A stretch of DNA of 61,196 bases, from assembly GCA_001789805.1 (NCBI GenBank), contig MGAR01000001.1, forward strand, positions 1 to 61,196, read 5' to 3'. Both the position numbers and the translations under genes were made by a program. A model generated the notes under the pieces. That model saw nothing but the letters and a program-made list of their open reading frames with translations. It did no database searches and was not told where the DNA came from. The DNA comes from Candidatus Roizmanbacteria bacterium RIFCSPLOWO2_01_FULL_41_22. GTDB taxonomy: Bacteria > Patescibacteriota > Microgenomatia > UBA1406 > GWC2-37-13. Position 1 is the first letter of the stretch; the number at the start of each line of letters is the position of its first letter. This document shows positions 52,617 through 61,091 of the stretch, piece by piece.

Positions 52617-55379
52617 TCAGGCTCGTTGGCCAGCAAGATCCTGGTTGAGATGGCATTTTTTATACTTTTTGCCACTTCCGCACCAGCATTTGTTGTTTCG
52701 TCCCAATTTACGCGCCGGTTGATAACCGCCAGATGCCGGTATGGCTGGTGATTGAGGAGTGGTTTGGATGGTACTGTCTTGTTGTGAAGCAACATAAGGA
52801 TTGATCGCTGAGGCTGAAGAATACTTAATTGGTTTATCTTGGTCAGAGGCAGGCTGTGGCGCCAAAGTTGGTTCGGATTTTTTTTCTACTTGCACTCTTA
52901 AGACTCGACGGATCGCTTCATAGTCAACATCAGAAATCAGCTTTTCAAACATCGAAAAAGCCTCGTTTTTATATTCAACCAGCGGGTCAAGTTGTGCATA
53001 ACCGCGAAGGTTGATACCTTCCCTCAGATCCTCAATTGCCGTCAGGTGCTGAGTCCAGTACTGGTCAATAGTGGAAAGAAAAATGGACCTGATAATCTGA
53101 TTCCATAAGTCACGCCCTAAAGAAATCTCTTTATTTTTATACTCACTTTCTGCATGGTGGAAAAGATATTCCTGTAAACCGGACTGGTTTTTTTCACTCA
53201 AGTATTTGGTGATATTACTTTTGGATACTGGGAACAATACCTGCAGATCTTTGACAAAATTTTCCGTTTCCTCTGAAGTTAACTGTTCCTGTAGGCTAAA
53301 ATAACTGGAGGAAACCGAGCTAATTTCCTCACTAACTGTCTCCATTACCGTCTCCCGAAACTTCTCAGCATTCTCTTCGGGAAGTGCCAGCATTTTTCGC
53401 CGTAGTGAATAGATAATATCGCGTTGTTTATTTAAAACGTCATCAAACTCCACCAGATGTTTTCTAATGTCAAAATTAAATCCTTCCACTTTAACCTGCG
53501 CCTGCTCGATAGCTTTGGATACCATAGAATGGCTTAAAGGCTGGTCTTCCGGAAAATTGAAAAAAGTCATCAGCTTGGAAATCTGTTCACCGCCGAAAAT
53601 CCTCATCAGATCGTCTTCAAGCGAAACATAAAAACGCGTGACTCCCGGATCGCCTTGACGACCGCTTCGACCCCGCAGTTGATTGTCGATAGTACGGGCT
53701 TCATGACGCTCTGTTCCTAAAACATAAAGACCGCCAAGTCTCACCACTTCATCGTGATTCTCCTGCCATGTCTGCATCTCTTTATTAAAGTCTGCTTTGG
53801 TTTGGCTTATTTCTCTTTCCGGTTGGCTCCCGCCTAAAATAATGTCAACACCGCGCCCAGCCATATTGGTAGCCACAGTGATAGCGCTTTTTTCCCCGGC
53901 TCGTGCAATAATCTGTGCTTCGCGTTCGTGATTTTTAGCATTAAGAAGCTCATGAGGGATGCCTTTCTGATTTAGTAAATGCGATAGATATTCGTTTTTT
54001 TCAATCGAAGTGGTTCCAACTAAAACCGGACGGCCGATTTTATATTGTTCGGCAATTTCCTCAACCACCGCCTTAAACTTGCCACGCTCGGTTTTATAAA
54101 TTTTGTCGGGGTGATCTTTTCTGACCATCGGCTTGTTGGTGGGCACAACAATCACATCGACACGATAAATTTTATTAAACTCCTCAGCGCTTGTCGCTGC
54201 AGTTCCCGTCATACCGGCCAACTTTTCATACATCCGGAAATAATTCTGCAAAGAGACAGTAGCTAAAGTTTTTGATTCCTGCTTGATTTTAACATTTTCT
54301 TTAGCCTCAATAGCTTGATGCAGCCCTTCGGAAAATCGCCTACCAACTAACAGACGTCCGGTAAATTCGTCAACAATGATCACTTCGTTGTCTTTGACAA
54401 TGTAGTCTTTGTCGACTTTAAATAAAGTTTGTGCTTTCAAAGAAGCCTCCAGATGAAACACCGAGTCAAAATCTTTTTCATAGACATTGGCTACTCCCAA
54501 AATTTGCTCAATGTGAGTGATCCCTTTTTCAGTCAAATGGGCCGTGCGCAGTTTCTCGTCAATGATATAGTCTTGCTTTGGGTCTAGCTGTTTGACCATT
54601 TTGGCATACTGGTAATATTTGGATGTATCTTCATCATAAGGGGCAGAAATGATGTGTGGAGTGCGCGCTTCATCAATTAATACCGAATCCGCTTCATCAA
54701 TAATGGCAAAATGAAAACCTCGCTGTACTGCTTCCGCCAAACTTCCGACCATATTGTCCCGAAGATAGTCAAATCCAAACTCCGAATTAATACCATAAGT
54801 AATATCGGCCTCATATGCCGCCCGGCGGGAAATCGGCTTTAGGTTGGCCAACCGCCAGTCGTGCGACTTGCTATCTTTGTACTGGGGATCGTAGAGATAT
54901 GAATTTTCACTGATGATAGCGGCAGTAGTGAACCCCAGAAAATGAAAAATTTTACCGTTCCAACCGGCGTCTCTTCTTGCTAAATAATCATTGACCGTTA
55001 CCAGATGGGCGCCTTTGCCAGTCAGAGCGTTAAGATAGAGCGGCATACTGGCGGTGAGCGTTTTACCCTCACCTGTTTTTTGCTCGGCAATTTTACCCTC
55101 ATGCAGAGCAATCGCCGCCATAAGCTGAGTATCAAAGGCCCGAAGACCAATCGTCCGGCGGGCGGCTTCACGGACCAAAGCAAAAGCCCAAGGCAATACT
55201 TCGTCAAGGCTTTTTCCTTCGGTAATTTGTTTTTTTAACTTTTGCGTCTCTTTTGGAAAATTATTATCCGAAAGATCACGGACTAAGTCTTCCTGTGCAT
55301 TTATCTCAACCACTTTTTCGGCTAGACGTGCTAGTTCCTTCTCGTTATAATCAAATAGTTTTTTAAGAAATTTAAACAT
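52617..55379 (-). CDS. secA: Preprotein translocase ATPase SecA
   Basis: Motor of the Sec export pathway. 920 aa from the ATG at 55379 (MFKFLKKLFDYNE), with GGTGGG 7 nt upstream; the TTG at 55400 would add seven residues. Q motif region, Walker A TGEGKTLTA, DEADSVLIDEART, preprotein cross-linking domain, second helicase half GTTSIEKNE, TNMAGRGVDIILGG, LRGRSGRQGDPG, and a C-terminal SEC-C zinc motif KCWCGSGKKYKKCH. A Pro/Gln/Ser-rich linker precedes the zinc motif. Intact. Confidence 0.97.
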   Translation of the reverse strand: MFKFLKKLFDYNEKELARLAEKVVEINAQEDLVRDLSDNNFPKETQKLKKQITEGKSLDEVLPWAFALVREAARRTIGLRAFDTQLMAAIALHEGKIAEQKTGEGKTLTASMPLYLNALTGKGAHLVTVNDYLARRDAGWNGKIFHFLGFTTAAIISENSYLYDPQYKDSKSHDWRLANLKPISRRAAYEADITYGINSEFGFDYLRDNMVGSLAEAVQRGFHFAIIDEADSVLIDEARTPHIISAPYDEDTSKYYQYAKMVKQLDPKQDYIIDEKLRTAHLTEKGITHIEQILGVANVYEKDFDSVFHLEASLKAQTLFKVDKDYIVKDNEVIIVDEFTGRLLVGRRFSEGLHQAIEAKENVKIKQESKTLATVSLQNYFRMYEKLAGMTGTAATSAEEFNKIYRVDVIVVPTNKPMVRKDHPDKIYKTERGKFKAVVEEIAEQYKIGRPVLVGTTSIEKNEYLSHLLNQKGIPHELLNAKNHEREAQIIARAGEKSAITVATNMAGRGVDIILGGSQPEREISQTKADFNKEMQTWQENHDEVVRLGGLYVLGTERHEARTIDNQLRGRSGRQGDPGVTRFYVSLEDDLMRIFGGEQISKLMTFFNFPEDQPLSHSMVSKAIEQAQVKVEGFNFDIRKHLVEFDDVLNKQRDIIYSLRRKMLALPEENAEKFRETVMETVSEEISSVSSSYFSLQEQLTSEETENFVKDLQVLFPVSKSNITKYLSEKNQSGLQEYLFHHAESEYKNKEISLGRDLWNQIIRSIFLSTIDQYWTQHLTAIEDLREGINLRGYAQLDPLVEYKNEAFSMFEKLISDVDYEAIRRVLRVQVEKKSEPTLAPQPASDQDKPIKYSSASAINPYVASQQDSTIQTTPQSPAIPASGGYQPARKLGRNNKCWCGSGKKYKKCHLNQDLAGQRA

Positions 55380-55489
55380 AGTATACCCACCGTAGTTCAA
55401 TTTGCGAAAGCGGTATAATTGGCAAAAAATGTTGACCGCAAGATCAAATATACAATAATCGATAAAAATTGCAACCTATAGATGAAGAA

Positions 55490-56212
55490 TCATTTCTGAA
55501 AATATTCTTGGGGGATAATCAGAATTTTTAGCACATCAAACCGAGTTTTATTGATCAGTAAATCTGATTTTTTGAAAACAAAATGAATCGTGTCTCCCTC
55601 TTTAAATTTTGAAAAACCGATCTTTTCTATATCCAGAGATTTGATATTAAGCATTTGTTGTGTGGTGCTTGTCTGAATATCAAAAATGAAATTTTCTTTA
55701 TCCTCAGTCACTACTTTAATACTGTAGTCTGATTGGTTTACCTCGGCAATTTTACCTGATCCAACAATATATTTCTCGTCAACATAGATGACGTTGGCGT
55801 TGACTGACTTATCAAACTGAGGACCTGTGACTATGATGTAATCCCCTTTCTTGAGGTCGGACTTAGCCAATTCTTTGGTTACGGCCCCTGCCACTTGGTA
55901 ATATTTTGTTAATGCTTCATCCAGCTTCACTTCGTATTCTGTCTTATCGTCCGTTGTTATTGAAAGATCTAAGGAGTTGATATTAGTGACCACGCCAGCC
56001 ACTGCCTTGGAATTTTTTAACTCCTCTGAGATTTTTGAAGCTACTTTGTCTTTTAACTGCTGTATTTCTTTATCCACGACTGTCGGTGTGGGCGTTTCCG
56101 AACTTTCATTGGTCACCTCTTGGGTGGGGGTCACAGTAACTGCCAATATCTGGCTTACTGCGATAGTCAAAAACCCAAAGATGATTATCAGCTGAATAAG
56201 GCTTTTTTTCAT
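55490..56212 (-). CDS. Exported protein with Thr/Pro linker, function unknown
   Basis: 240 aa. Signal peptide or anchor at about 5-25 (LIQLIIIFGFLTIAVSQILA), then a Thr/Pro/Glu-rich spacer (VTPTQEVTNESSETPTPTV), a short coiled stretch (EIQQLKDKVASKISEELKNS), and two small beta domains (GVVTNINSLDLSITTDD; GKIAEVNQSDYSIKVVTED) of repeated OB/DUF5666-like character. Starts within the stop of the 143-aa gene (4-nt overlap), so the pair act together outside the membrane. Confidence 0.65.
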   Translation of the reverse strand: MKKSLIQLIIIFGFLTIAVSQILAVTVTPTQEVTNESSETPTPTVVDKEIQQLKDKVASKISEELKNSKAVAGVVTNINSLDLSITTDDKTEYEVKLDEALTKYYQVAGAVTKELAKSDLKKGDYIIVTGPQFDKSVNANVIYVDEKYIVGSGKIAEVNQSDYSIKVVTEDKENFIFDIQTSTTQQMLNIKSLDIEKIGFSKFKEGDTIHFVFKKSDLLINKTRFDVLKILIIPQEYFQK

Positions 56213-56640
56213 TTTTCCGGCAGATAATAAACTGTTAATGTCTTGCTCTGAGGAGTGATCTTGGTATCTTTAGGATAGACGGTGAGCTGGATGACGTTTT
56301 CGCCCAAAGCTAGCGGGAAATCTTCCGAATAATCATTATTTTCAAGCGATACTGCCAAAATCTTCACCGGCGACTGCATAACGAGCAAGCTTCCATTAGC
56401 CGCTTTTCCCTTGATGGTGATACTTTTTTTATCGGTGATGGTATTCTCTTCCGGTTGACTGACAGTTAAAACCTGGTCTATTGTCGCGGTTCTTTCCACA
56501 ACAGGCGTAATCTGGGCCGAAGTGGTGACAGGAATGACTTTAAGCTGTTCCTCTTTTTTGGTTTTTAGAACCAAAAACAGGGCCACCCCTACTCCAAAGA
56601 CAATTCCCAAAACTATGGCCATTACCGTTTCTTTTTTCAT
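56209..56640 (-). CDS. Single-pass membrane protein with Ig-like domain
   Basis: 143 aa: N-terminal helix (about 7-25, MAIVLGIVFGVGVALFLVL), charged stop-transfer, Thr-rich linker, then a beta-sandwich pattern (NTITDKKSITIKGKAANGS, VKILAVSLENNDYSEDFPL, LGENVIQLTVYPKD) like glucodextranase-B/Ig-like stalk domains. Coupled to the 240-aa exported protein by 4-nt overlap. Probably envelope-associated. No enzyme motif. Confidence 0.65.
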   Translation of the reverse strand: MKKETVMAIVLGIVFGVGVALFLVLKTKKEEQLKVIPVTTSAQITPVVERTATIDQVLTVSQPEENTITDKKSITIKGKAANGSLLVMQSPVKILAVSLENNDYSEDFPLALGENVIQLTVYPKDTKITPQSKTLTVYYLPEK

Positions 56641-56651
56641 AAGGTATATTA

Positions 56652-57566
56652 TTATAATGCAATTTGCTTCAAAGTTGGAGGTATCTGACTTATTAGAGTT
56701 GTAATATTATACCAGTAACCATGACTGGCAAATATATCATCACTACTTTTTTTTAACAGGACAGAGGCCACAACTGCCGCAAGAAGCGGTGGATTTTTCG
56801 CTCGAAGTGCAAGCGACAGACCGGCTAACACATCACCACTACCGCCTTTAGTCAAACCGGAATTTCCCCCTTCCACCAGATAAGTATGCTCACCGTCAGA
56901 TATTATATCAACCACCGCTTTCAGTAAAATGACGCATCGATACTCACGAGCCATTTTATAAACGGCATCAATTTTTTCTTCTTGAGACAGACTGGTGATT
57001 TCTAGGCCAAAAAGTTTTTCAAACTCAATCTGATGAGGTGTAACAATGGCTTTTGCCTGCAGTTGTGGTAACCATTCGGCTTCCATCATCTGTAAGGCTC
57101 CGGCATCAAAAATAAATCTTTGGTTTGGAAAATTGGTGATGAGATATCTGGTTAACAGATAGGTATAACTTGCCTCATTCTTGATTCTTAAAATATCAGC
57201 AAATTGGAAATTGGAAATTGGAAATTGGAAATTTTTTTTTCCTCTAATCATTCCCGGGCCAACCAGCACCGCATCGTCCTCCTTAACATAATCTAGAAGA
57301 TCTTGCTTAGCCACCACCATTCCGTTTCGAAACGTCTTCTTAAGCTCAAAAAAAATTGCGTTATTTTCCTTAGTGGATGAATAATGCACCATGTCCACCA
57401 AATAACTGGCCACTTCAGCGGCCCAAAGCGAAGCTGAATGGAACAGTTGCGATCCGCCGATCACCAAAACCTTGCCATTTTGCCCTTTATGAGAAGTTGC
57501 TGGTGGCAAATACAAATCTTTAACCAATTTTTTTAAAGTTACGGTATCAGACGTTTTTATTAACAT
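56652..57566 (-). CDS. nnrD: ADP/ATP-dependent NAD(P)H-hydrate dehydratase
   Basis: Repairs hydrated NAD(P)H. 304 aa ribokinase-fold protein (YjeF C-terminal domain): HKGQNGKVLVIGGSQLFHSA, DDAVLVGPGM, IFDAGAL, VTPHQIEFEKLFG, and the anion-hole GNSGLTKGGSGDVLAGLSLAL with catalytic Asp. The epimerase half (NnrE) is absent. Near residues 110-122 the protein sequence NFQFPISNFQFA is coded by a 7-bp tandem repeat not expected in the family. Otherwise intact. Confidence 0.9.
   Translation of the reverse strand: MLIKTSDTVTLKKLVKDLYLPPATSHKGQNGKVLVIGGSQLFHSASLWAAEVASYLVDMVHYSSTKENNAIFFELKKTFRNGMVVAKQDLLDYVKEDDAVLVGPGMIRGKKNFQFPISNFQFADILRIKNEASYTYLLTRYLITNFPNQRFIFDAGALQMMEAEWLPQLQAKAIVTPHQIEFEKLFGLEITSLSQEEKIDAVYKMAREYRCVILLKAVVDIISDGEHTYLVEGGNSGLTKGGSGDVLAGLSLALRAKNPPLLAAVVASVLLKKSSDDIFASHGYWYNITTLISQIPPTLKQIAL
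57201..57233. repeat. Heptanucleotide tandem repeat inside nnrD
   Basis: AAATTGG repeated four times plus a partial copy (57201-57233), followed by nine T (57232-57240). A unit of 7 is not a multiple of 3, so gain or loss of one copy would shift the reading frame. Confidence 0.9.
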
Positions 57567-57569
57567 AAT

Positions 57570-58781
57570 CTACATAACTTGAGTATTATAAGCCGACAAT
57601 GCTTGAGCAATGATCTGAATACAGCGTTTTAACTGGGAAATTTTAAGCACATAGGCTATTCTCACCTCATTTTTTCCTTGGCCAGGTGTGATGTAAAACC
57701 CAGCTCCTGGAGCAAGCATTACCGTTTCGTTGTTATCTCGAAAATGGGTTAACAGCCAAATGCAAAACTGCTCGGCGTTTTTGACTGGTAAGCTCACCAT
57801 GCAGTAAAAGGCCCCTTCCGGCTTGGTCATCGTTACTCCTGGAATACTTAGTAACCCTTCATACAAAAAATCTCTTCGTTTGCGATATTCCTTTTGGATG
57901 GCGCTTATGTATGAGTGCGGGACATCGATTAATTTAGCTGCCAGATGCTGATCTATCAGACCGCCCGACAAACGCCCCTGTGCCATGATGCTAACGCCCT
58001 TTATTACCGCTTTATTTAATGAAAGTAAAACGCCCAGACGCGCCCCGCACAGACTATAACGCTTGGAAAGACTGTCCACCAATATCGCCTGGTCGGGAAT
58101 TTGGGTCATAAATTCAAGCAAAGAAACATGGCTTCGGTTGACAAAAATAAACTCACGATACACTTCGTCAGAGATAAGAAATAAACCCCGCTTTTTGGCA
58201 AGTGCAACCAGCATCTTCATCTCCTGACGGGTGTAGACTGTCCCTGTGGGATTACCGGGCGTACAAAATAAAATCGCTTTAGTTTTGGTAGTAATTTTGG
58301 ATTCGATGGTTTTTTTAGGCGGCAGATGAAACCCGTCTTGAATACGGGTTGGTACAGCCACCAGCTTTACCCCAAAAAGATGAGCCGGTGGTAGATAGCC
58401 ACTATAAAAAGGTTCAAAAACCAATACTTCATCGCCCTGGCTGGTTACGGCAAATAGCGCCATCGCCACTGCTTCTGATCCGCCGATCGTGGCAATTAAA
58501 TCTTCCTTTTTAACAAATATTTGTCCCAAGCGATGATAATAGGTAAGCAGAGCATCAAGAAAAATCGGCTCACCGATTCCTGGTGCGTAACCAATCGGAT
58601 TAATTTGCCACTGTTTTAAAACTTTAAGCATCGCCTCCGGAGTCTTAATGTCGGGATCGCCAATATTTAGATGATAGATAAGAACCCCTTTTTTCTTCGT
58701 TTCGTTGGCATAAGGCACTAATTTACGGACTGCTGATAATGGCAAAGTTGATATTCGGGGTGAAATGTTTATTTTACTCAT
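57570..58781 (-). CDS. Class I/II pyridoxal-phosphate aminotransferase (aspartate aminotransferase-like)
   Basis: 403 aa fold-type I enzyme: PISTLPLSAVRKL region at the N-terminus, ATIGGSEAVAMALFA, FCTPGNPTGTVY, SDEVYREFIF, PLP lysine in DSLSKRYSLCGARLG, and C-terminal Arg in NEVRIAYVL for substrate carboxylate. Likely aspartate or aromatic aminotransferase; exact substrate unclear. nnrD starts 4 nt downstream. The ATG at 58781 is 9 nt after TGATAGAAT. Confidence 0.88.
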   Translation of the reverse strand: MSKINISPRISTLPLSAVRKLVPYANETKKKGVLIYHLNIGDPDIKTPEAMLKVLKQWQINPIGYAPGIGEPIFLDALLTYYHRLGQIFVKKEDLIATIGGSEAVAMALFAVTSQGDEVLVFEPFYSGYLPPAHLFGVKLVAVPTRIQDGFHLPPKKTIESKITTKTKAILFCTPGNPTGTVYTRQEMKMLVALAKKRGLFLISDEVYREFIFVNRSHVSLLEFMTQIPDQAILVDSLSKRYSLCGARLGVLLSLNKAVIKGVSIMAQGRLSGGLIDQHLAAKLIDVPHSYISAIQKEYRKRRDFLYEGLLSIPGVTMTKPEGAFYCMVSLPVKNAEQFCIWLLTHFRDNNETVMLAPGAGFYITPGQGKNEVRIAYVLKISQLKRCIQIIAQALSAYNTQVM

Positions 58782-58790
58782 AACTATACT

Positions 58791-58799
58791 ATTCTATCA
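58791..58799 (-). promoter_or_regulatory. Extended -10 of the aminotransferase-nnrD operon
   Basis: Minus strand TGATAGAAT at 58799-58791, 9 nt before the ATG at 58781. Confidence 0.55.
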
Positions 58800-58838
58800 G
58801 GAATGTCTTTTTTTTCATATCTTATTGGATATGAAGAA

Positions 58839-58847
58839 TGCTATAAT
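58839..58847 (+). promoter_or_regulatory. Extended -10 of alaS
   Basis: TGCTATAAT at 58839-58847, 9 nt before the ATG at 58857. It supports 58857 over the in-frame ATG at 58803, which lies upstream of the promoter. Confidence 0.6.
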
Positions 58848-58856
58848 TTGCCCTAT

Positions 58857-60668
58857 ATGCCATTAACTCACCATCGCCTTCGTCAAAAATTTATTCGTTT
58901 CTGGAAACAAAAAGACCACAAAGAAATTCCACCCATTCCTCTTGTCCCAAAAGATGATCCAACAACCTTATTCACGGGCTCGGGCATGCAGCAACTTGTG
59001 CCATATCTGCTTGGCGAGCCGCATCCTTTAGGTGAAAAATTGGTTAATATCCAACCCTGTTTTCGCGCACAAGATATTGAGGAGGTGGGCGACAACCGCC
59101 ACACCACTTTTTTTGAGATGATGGGCAACTGGTCGCTGGGGACGTACTTTAAAAAAGAACAGTTACCATGGTTTATGGAATTTTTGGTTGAGGAGGTCGG
59201 GTTGCCGCCGGAAAAATTATATGTCACAGTTTTTAAGGGAGACGTTGGTTTGGCGCCGGATGAGGAATCGATTGCAGTTTGGCAGGCTACATTTAAAAAA
59301 TATGGGATCTCAGCCAAACTAGGTAAAAGAATAATCCAGTATGGCAATGATAAAAACTGGTGGTCTCGCGCCGGTTCACCCAAGCAGATGCCAGCCGGCG
59401 AGCCGGGTGGTCCAGACAGCGAGGTGTTTTATGACTTTGGGGAGAAAGGTAACTTTCATGCTTGCCACGTCAACTGCAGCTGCGGCCGCTATCTGGAGAT
59501 TGGCAACTCGGTTTTTATGCAATACCGCAAGCAGCCAGACGGCTCATTTGCCCAACTACCTAAAAAAAACGTTGACTTTGGTGGAGGTCTGGAAAGAATT
59601 CTAGCCGCCGCCAACGATAATCCTGATATTTTTATAACTGATCTTTATTTTCCAATTATTCAAACGATCGAAAAGCTTACTAAAACAAGCTACGCTGAAA
59701 AAACCAATCAGCCACAAATAAGAATTATCGCCGATCACTTGAAAGCGGCGGTTTTTATGGCCAAAGAAAATATCGAACCTAGTAACAAAGAACAAGGATA
59801 TGTGATGCGACGGCTAATCAGGCGGGCTGTTGTCAAAATGCTGACCTTGGCAGTCCCTGTGCCGACTGCAGTGCCAGCAGTCTGTAACGCCGTAATAAAT
59901 ATATATAATAATGTTTATCTTGATTCTTCCGACCTTGTCCGCATTCAAATAACAATAACCAAAGAAGCCAACAGTTTTATCACAACCGTAAATAAAGGAA
60001 TAAAATTGCTGCAAAATCAGACTGACATAAACGGCAAATTACTATTTGATCTAAAACAGTCTTACGGCTTTCCTTTGGAAATAGCTCTGGAAATGTTGCA
60101 AGAATGGGAAAAACCAATTGATGTTTCGAAGCTTAAACAAGAGTTTGATCAGGAATATAAAAAACATCAGCAGTCGTCACGCCAGGCCTCGGCTGGTAAA
60201 TTTAAAGGCGGCTTAGCCGACCATTCCGATCAGGTAGTGAAATATCACACCGCAACACATCTTCTTCACCAAGCTTTACATGAAGTTCTCGGAGGCGGTG
60301 TACGTCAGGAAGGGTCGAATATCACCGCAGAGCGTCTACGGTTTGATTTCTACTCTCCCCAAAAGCCAACCGATCAGCAAAAACAAGCGATTGAAGAACT
60401 AATAAACCAGAAAATAGCCGAGTCGCTGCCGGTGTTTTATCAGATCATGCCCAAAAAAGAGGCCGAAAAAAGCGAAGCTAAATTTTTTTTCAAAGAACGT
60501 TATCCGGAAATGGTTAAGGTTTATTACATTGGTCGCGACTTAAAGACAGCTTATTCTAAAGAGTTTTGTGGCGGGCCACATGTGACAAATATCAAAAAAA
60601 TCGGAAAAATTGCAATCTACAAGCTGGAAAAAATCGGGTCTAATCTCTACCGGATTTATGCGAAATAG
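58857..60668 (+). CDS. alaS: Alanyl-tRNA synthetase, short form without C-Ala domain
   Basis: 603 aa from the ATG at 58857. Class II catalytic core (LTHHRLRQKFIRFW, LFTGSGMQQLVPYL, FFEMMGNWSLGTYF, VDFGGGLERIL), tRNA-recognition helices, and the editing domain with zinc ligands HTATHLLHQAL and CGGPHVTN. The protein stops directly after the editing domain, whereas E. coli AlaRS continues for about 200 residues with the oligomerisation/C-Ala domain. Editing of Ser/Gly mischarging should remain. No frameshift marks the missing end. Confidence 0.93.
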   Translation: MPLTHHRLRQKFIRFWKQKDHKEIPPIPLVPKDDPTTLFTGSGMQQLVPYLLGEPHPLGEKLVNIQPCFRAQDIEEVGDNRHTTFFEMMGNWSLGTYFKKEQLPWFMEFLVEEVGLPPEKLYVTVFKGDVGLAPDEESIAVWQATFKKYGISAKLGKRIIQYGNDKNWWSRAGSPKQMPAGEPGGPDSEVFYDFGEKGNFHACHVNCSCGRYLEIGNSVFMQYRKQPDGSFAQLPKKNVDFGGGLERILAAANDNPDIFITDLYFPIIQTIEKLTKTSYAEKTNQPQIRIIADHLKAAVFMAKENIEPSNKEQGYVMRRLIRRAVVKMLTLAVPVPTAVPAVCNAVINIYNNVYLDSSDLVRIQITITKEANSFITTVNKGIKLLQNQTDINGKLLFDLKQSYGFPLEIALEMLQEWEKPIDVSKLKQEFDQEYKKHQQSSRQASAGKFKGGLADHSDQVVKYHTATHLLHQALHEVLGGGVRQEGSNITAERLRFDFYSPQKPTDQQKQAIEELINQKIAESLPVFYQIMPKKEAEKSEAKFFFKERYPEMVKVYYIGRDLKTAYSKEFCGGPHVTNIKKIGKIAIYKLEKIGSNLYRIYAK

Positions 60669-60672
60669 ACAG

Positions 60673-60700
60673 AAAGTCCTTAAAGTCAAAAGTCTTTAAA
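60673..60700. repeat. AAAGTC-type repeat left of the four-helix-bundle gene
   Basis: AAAGTCCTTAAAGTC followed by AAAAGTCTTTAAAGTT, two near copies of a 13-15 nt unit between the alaS stop and the ATG at 60710. Confidence 0.7.
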
Positions 60701-60709
60701 GTTAAAAAT

Positions 60710-61063
60710 ATGACGATAAACAAATTTGAGGATATTATCGCTTGGAAAAAATCTAAAGACTTAACTTTACTCATTTATTCATCTTTTAAAGACTGTCGCG
60801 ATTTTAGTTTTAAAGATCAGATTCAAAGAGCCGGTATTTCTATCATGAATAATATTGCTGAAGGTTTTGAAAGAAAAGGTGATAAAGAACTTGCAAGATT
60901 TTTATACATCGCCAAGGGCTCTTGTGCAGAAATTAGATCGATGTCATATCTTGCTTACGAGCTAAAATACCTTAATAGCGAATCTCATAAGAAGATCTAT
61001 TTACTATCGATTGAAATTTCTAAAATTCTTTCGGGTTTTATTAAAACTTTATTGACTTTATAG
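60710..61063 (+). CDS. Four-helix-bundle protein (23S intervening-sequence/S23 type)
   Basis: 117 aa: KFEDIIAWKKSKDLTLLIYS, RAGISIMNNIAEGFERKGDKE, KGSCAEIRSMSYLAYEL are the hallmarks of the TIGR02436/S23 four-helix-bundle family. Members are found inside 23S rRNA intervening sequences and, widely, as free genes; the molecular role is unknown. Short repeats of AAAGTC type flank it on the left and GACTTT type on the right, and the right-hand repeat codes its last residues and stop codon. Confidence 0.9.
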   Translation: MTINKFEDIIAWKKSKDLTLLIYSSFKDCRDFSFKDQIQRAGISIMNNIAEGFERKGDKELARFLYIAKGSCAEIRSMSYLAYELKYLNSESHKKIYLLSIEISKILSGFIKTLLTL

Positions 61064-61091
61064 ACTTTATAGACTTTCAACTTTATAGACT
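61054..61091. repeat. GACTTTATA tandem repeat right of the four-helix-bundle gene
   Basis: GACTTTATA twice, then GACTTTCAA and CTTTATAGACTT, overlapping the end of the gene. It is complementary in type to the left-hand AAAGTC repeat, so the gene is bounded by imperfect inverted repeats. Confidence 0.7.
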
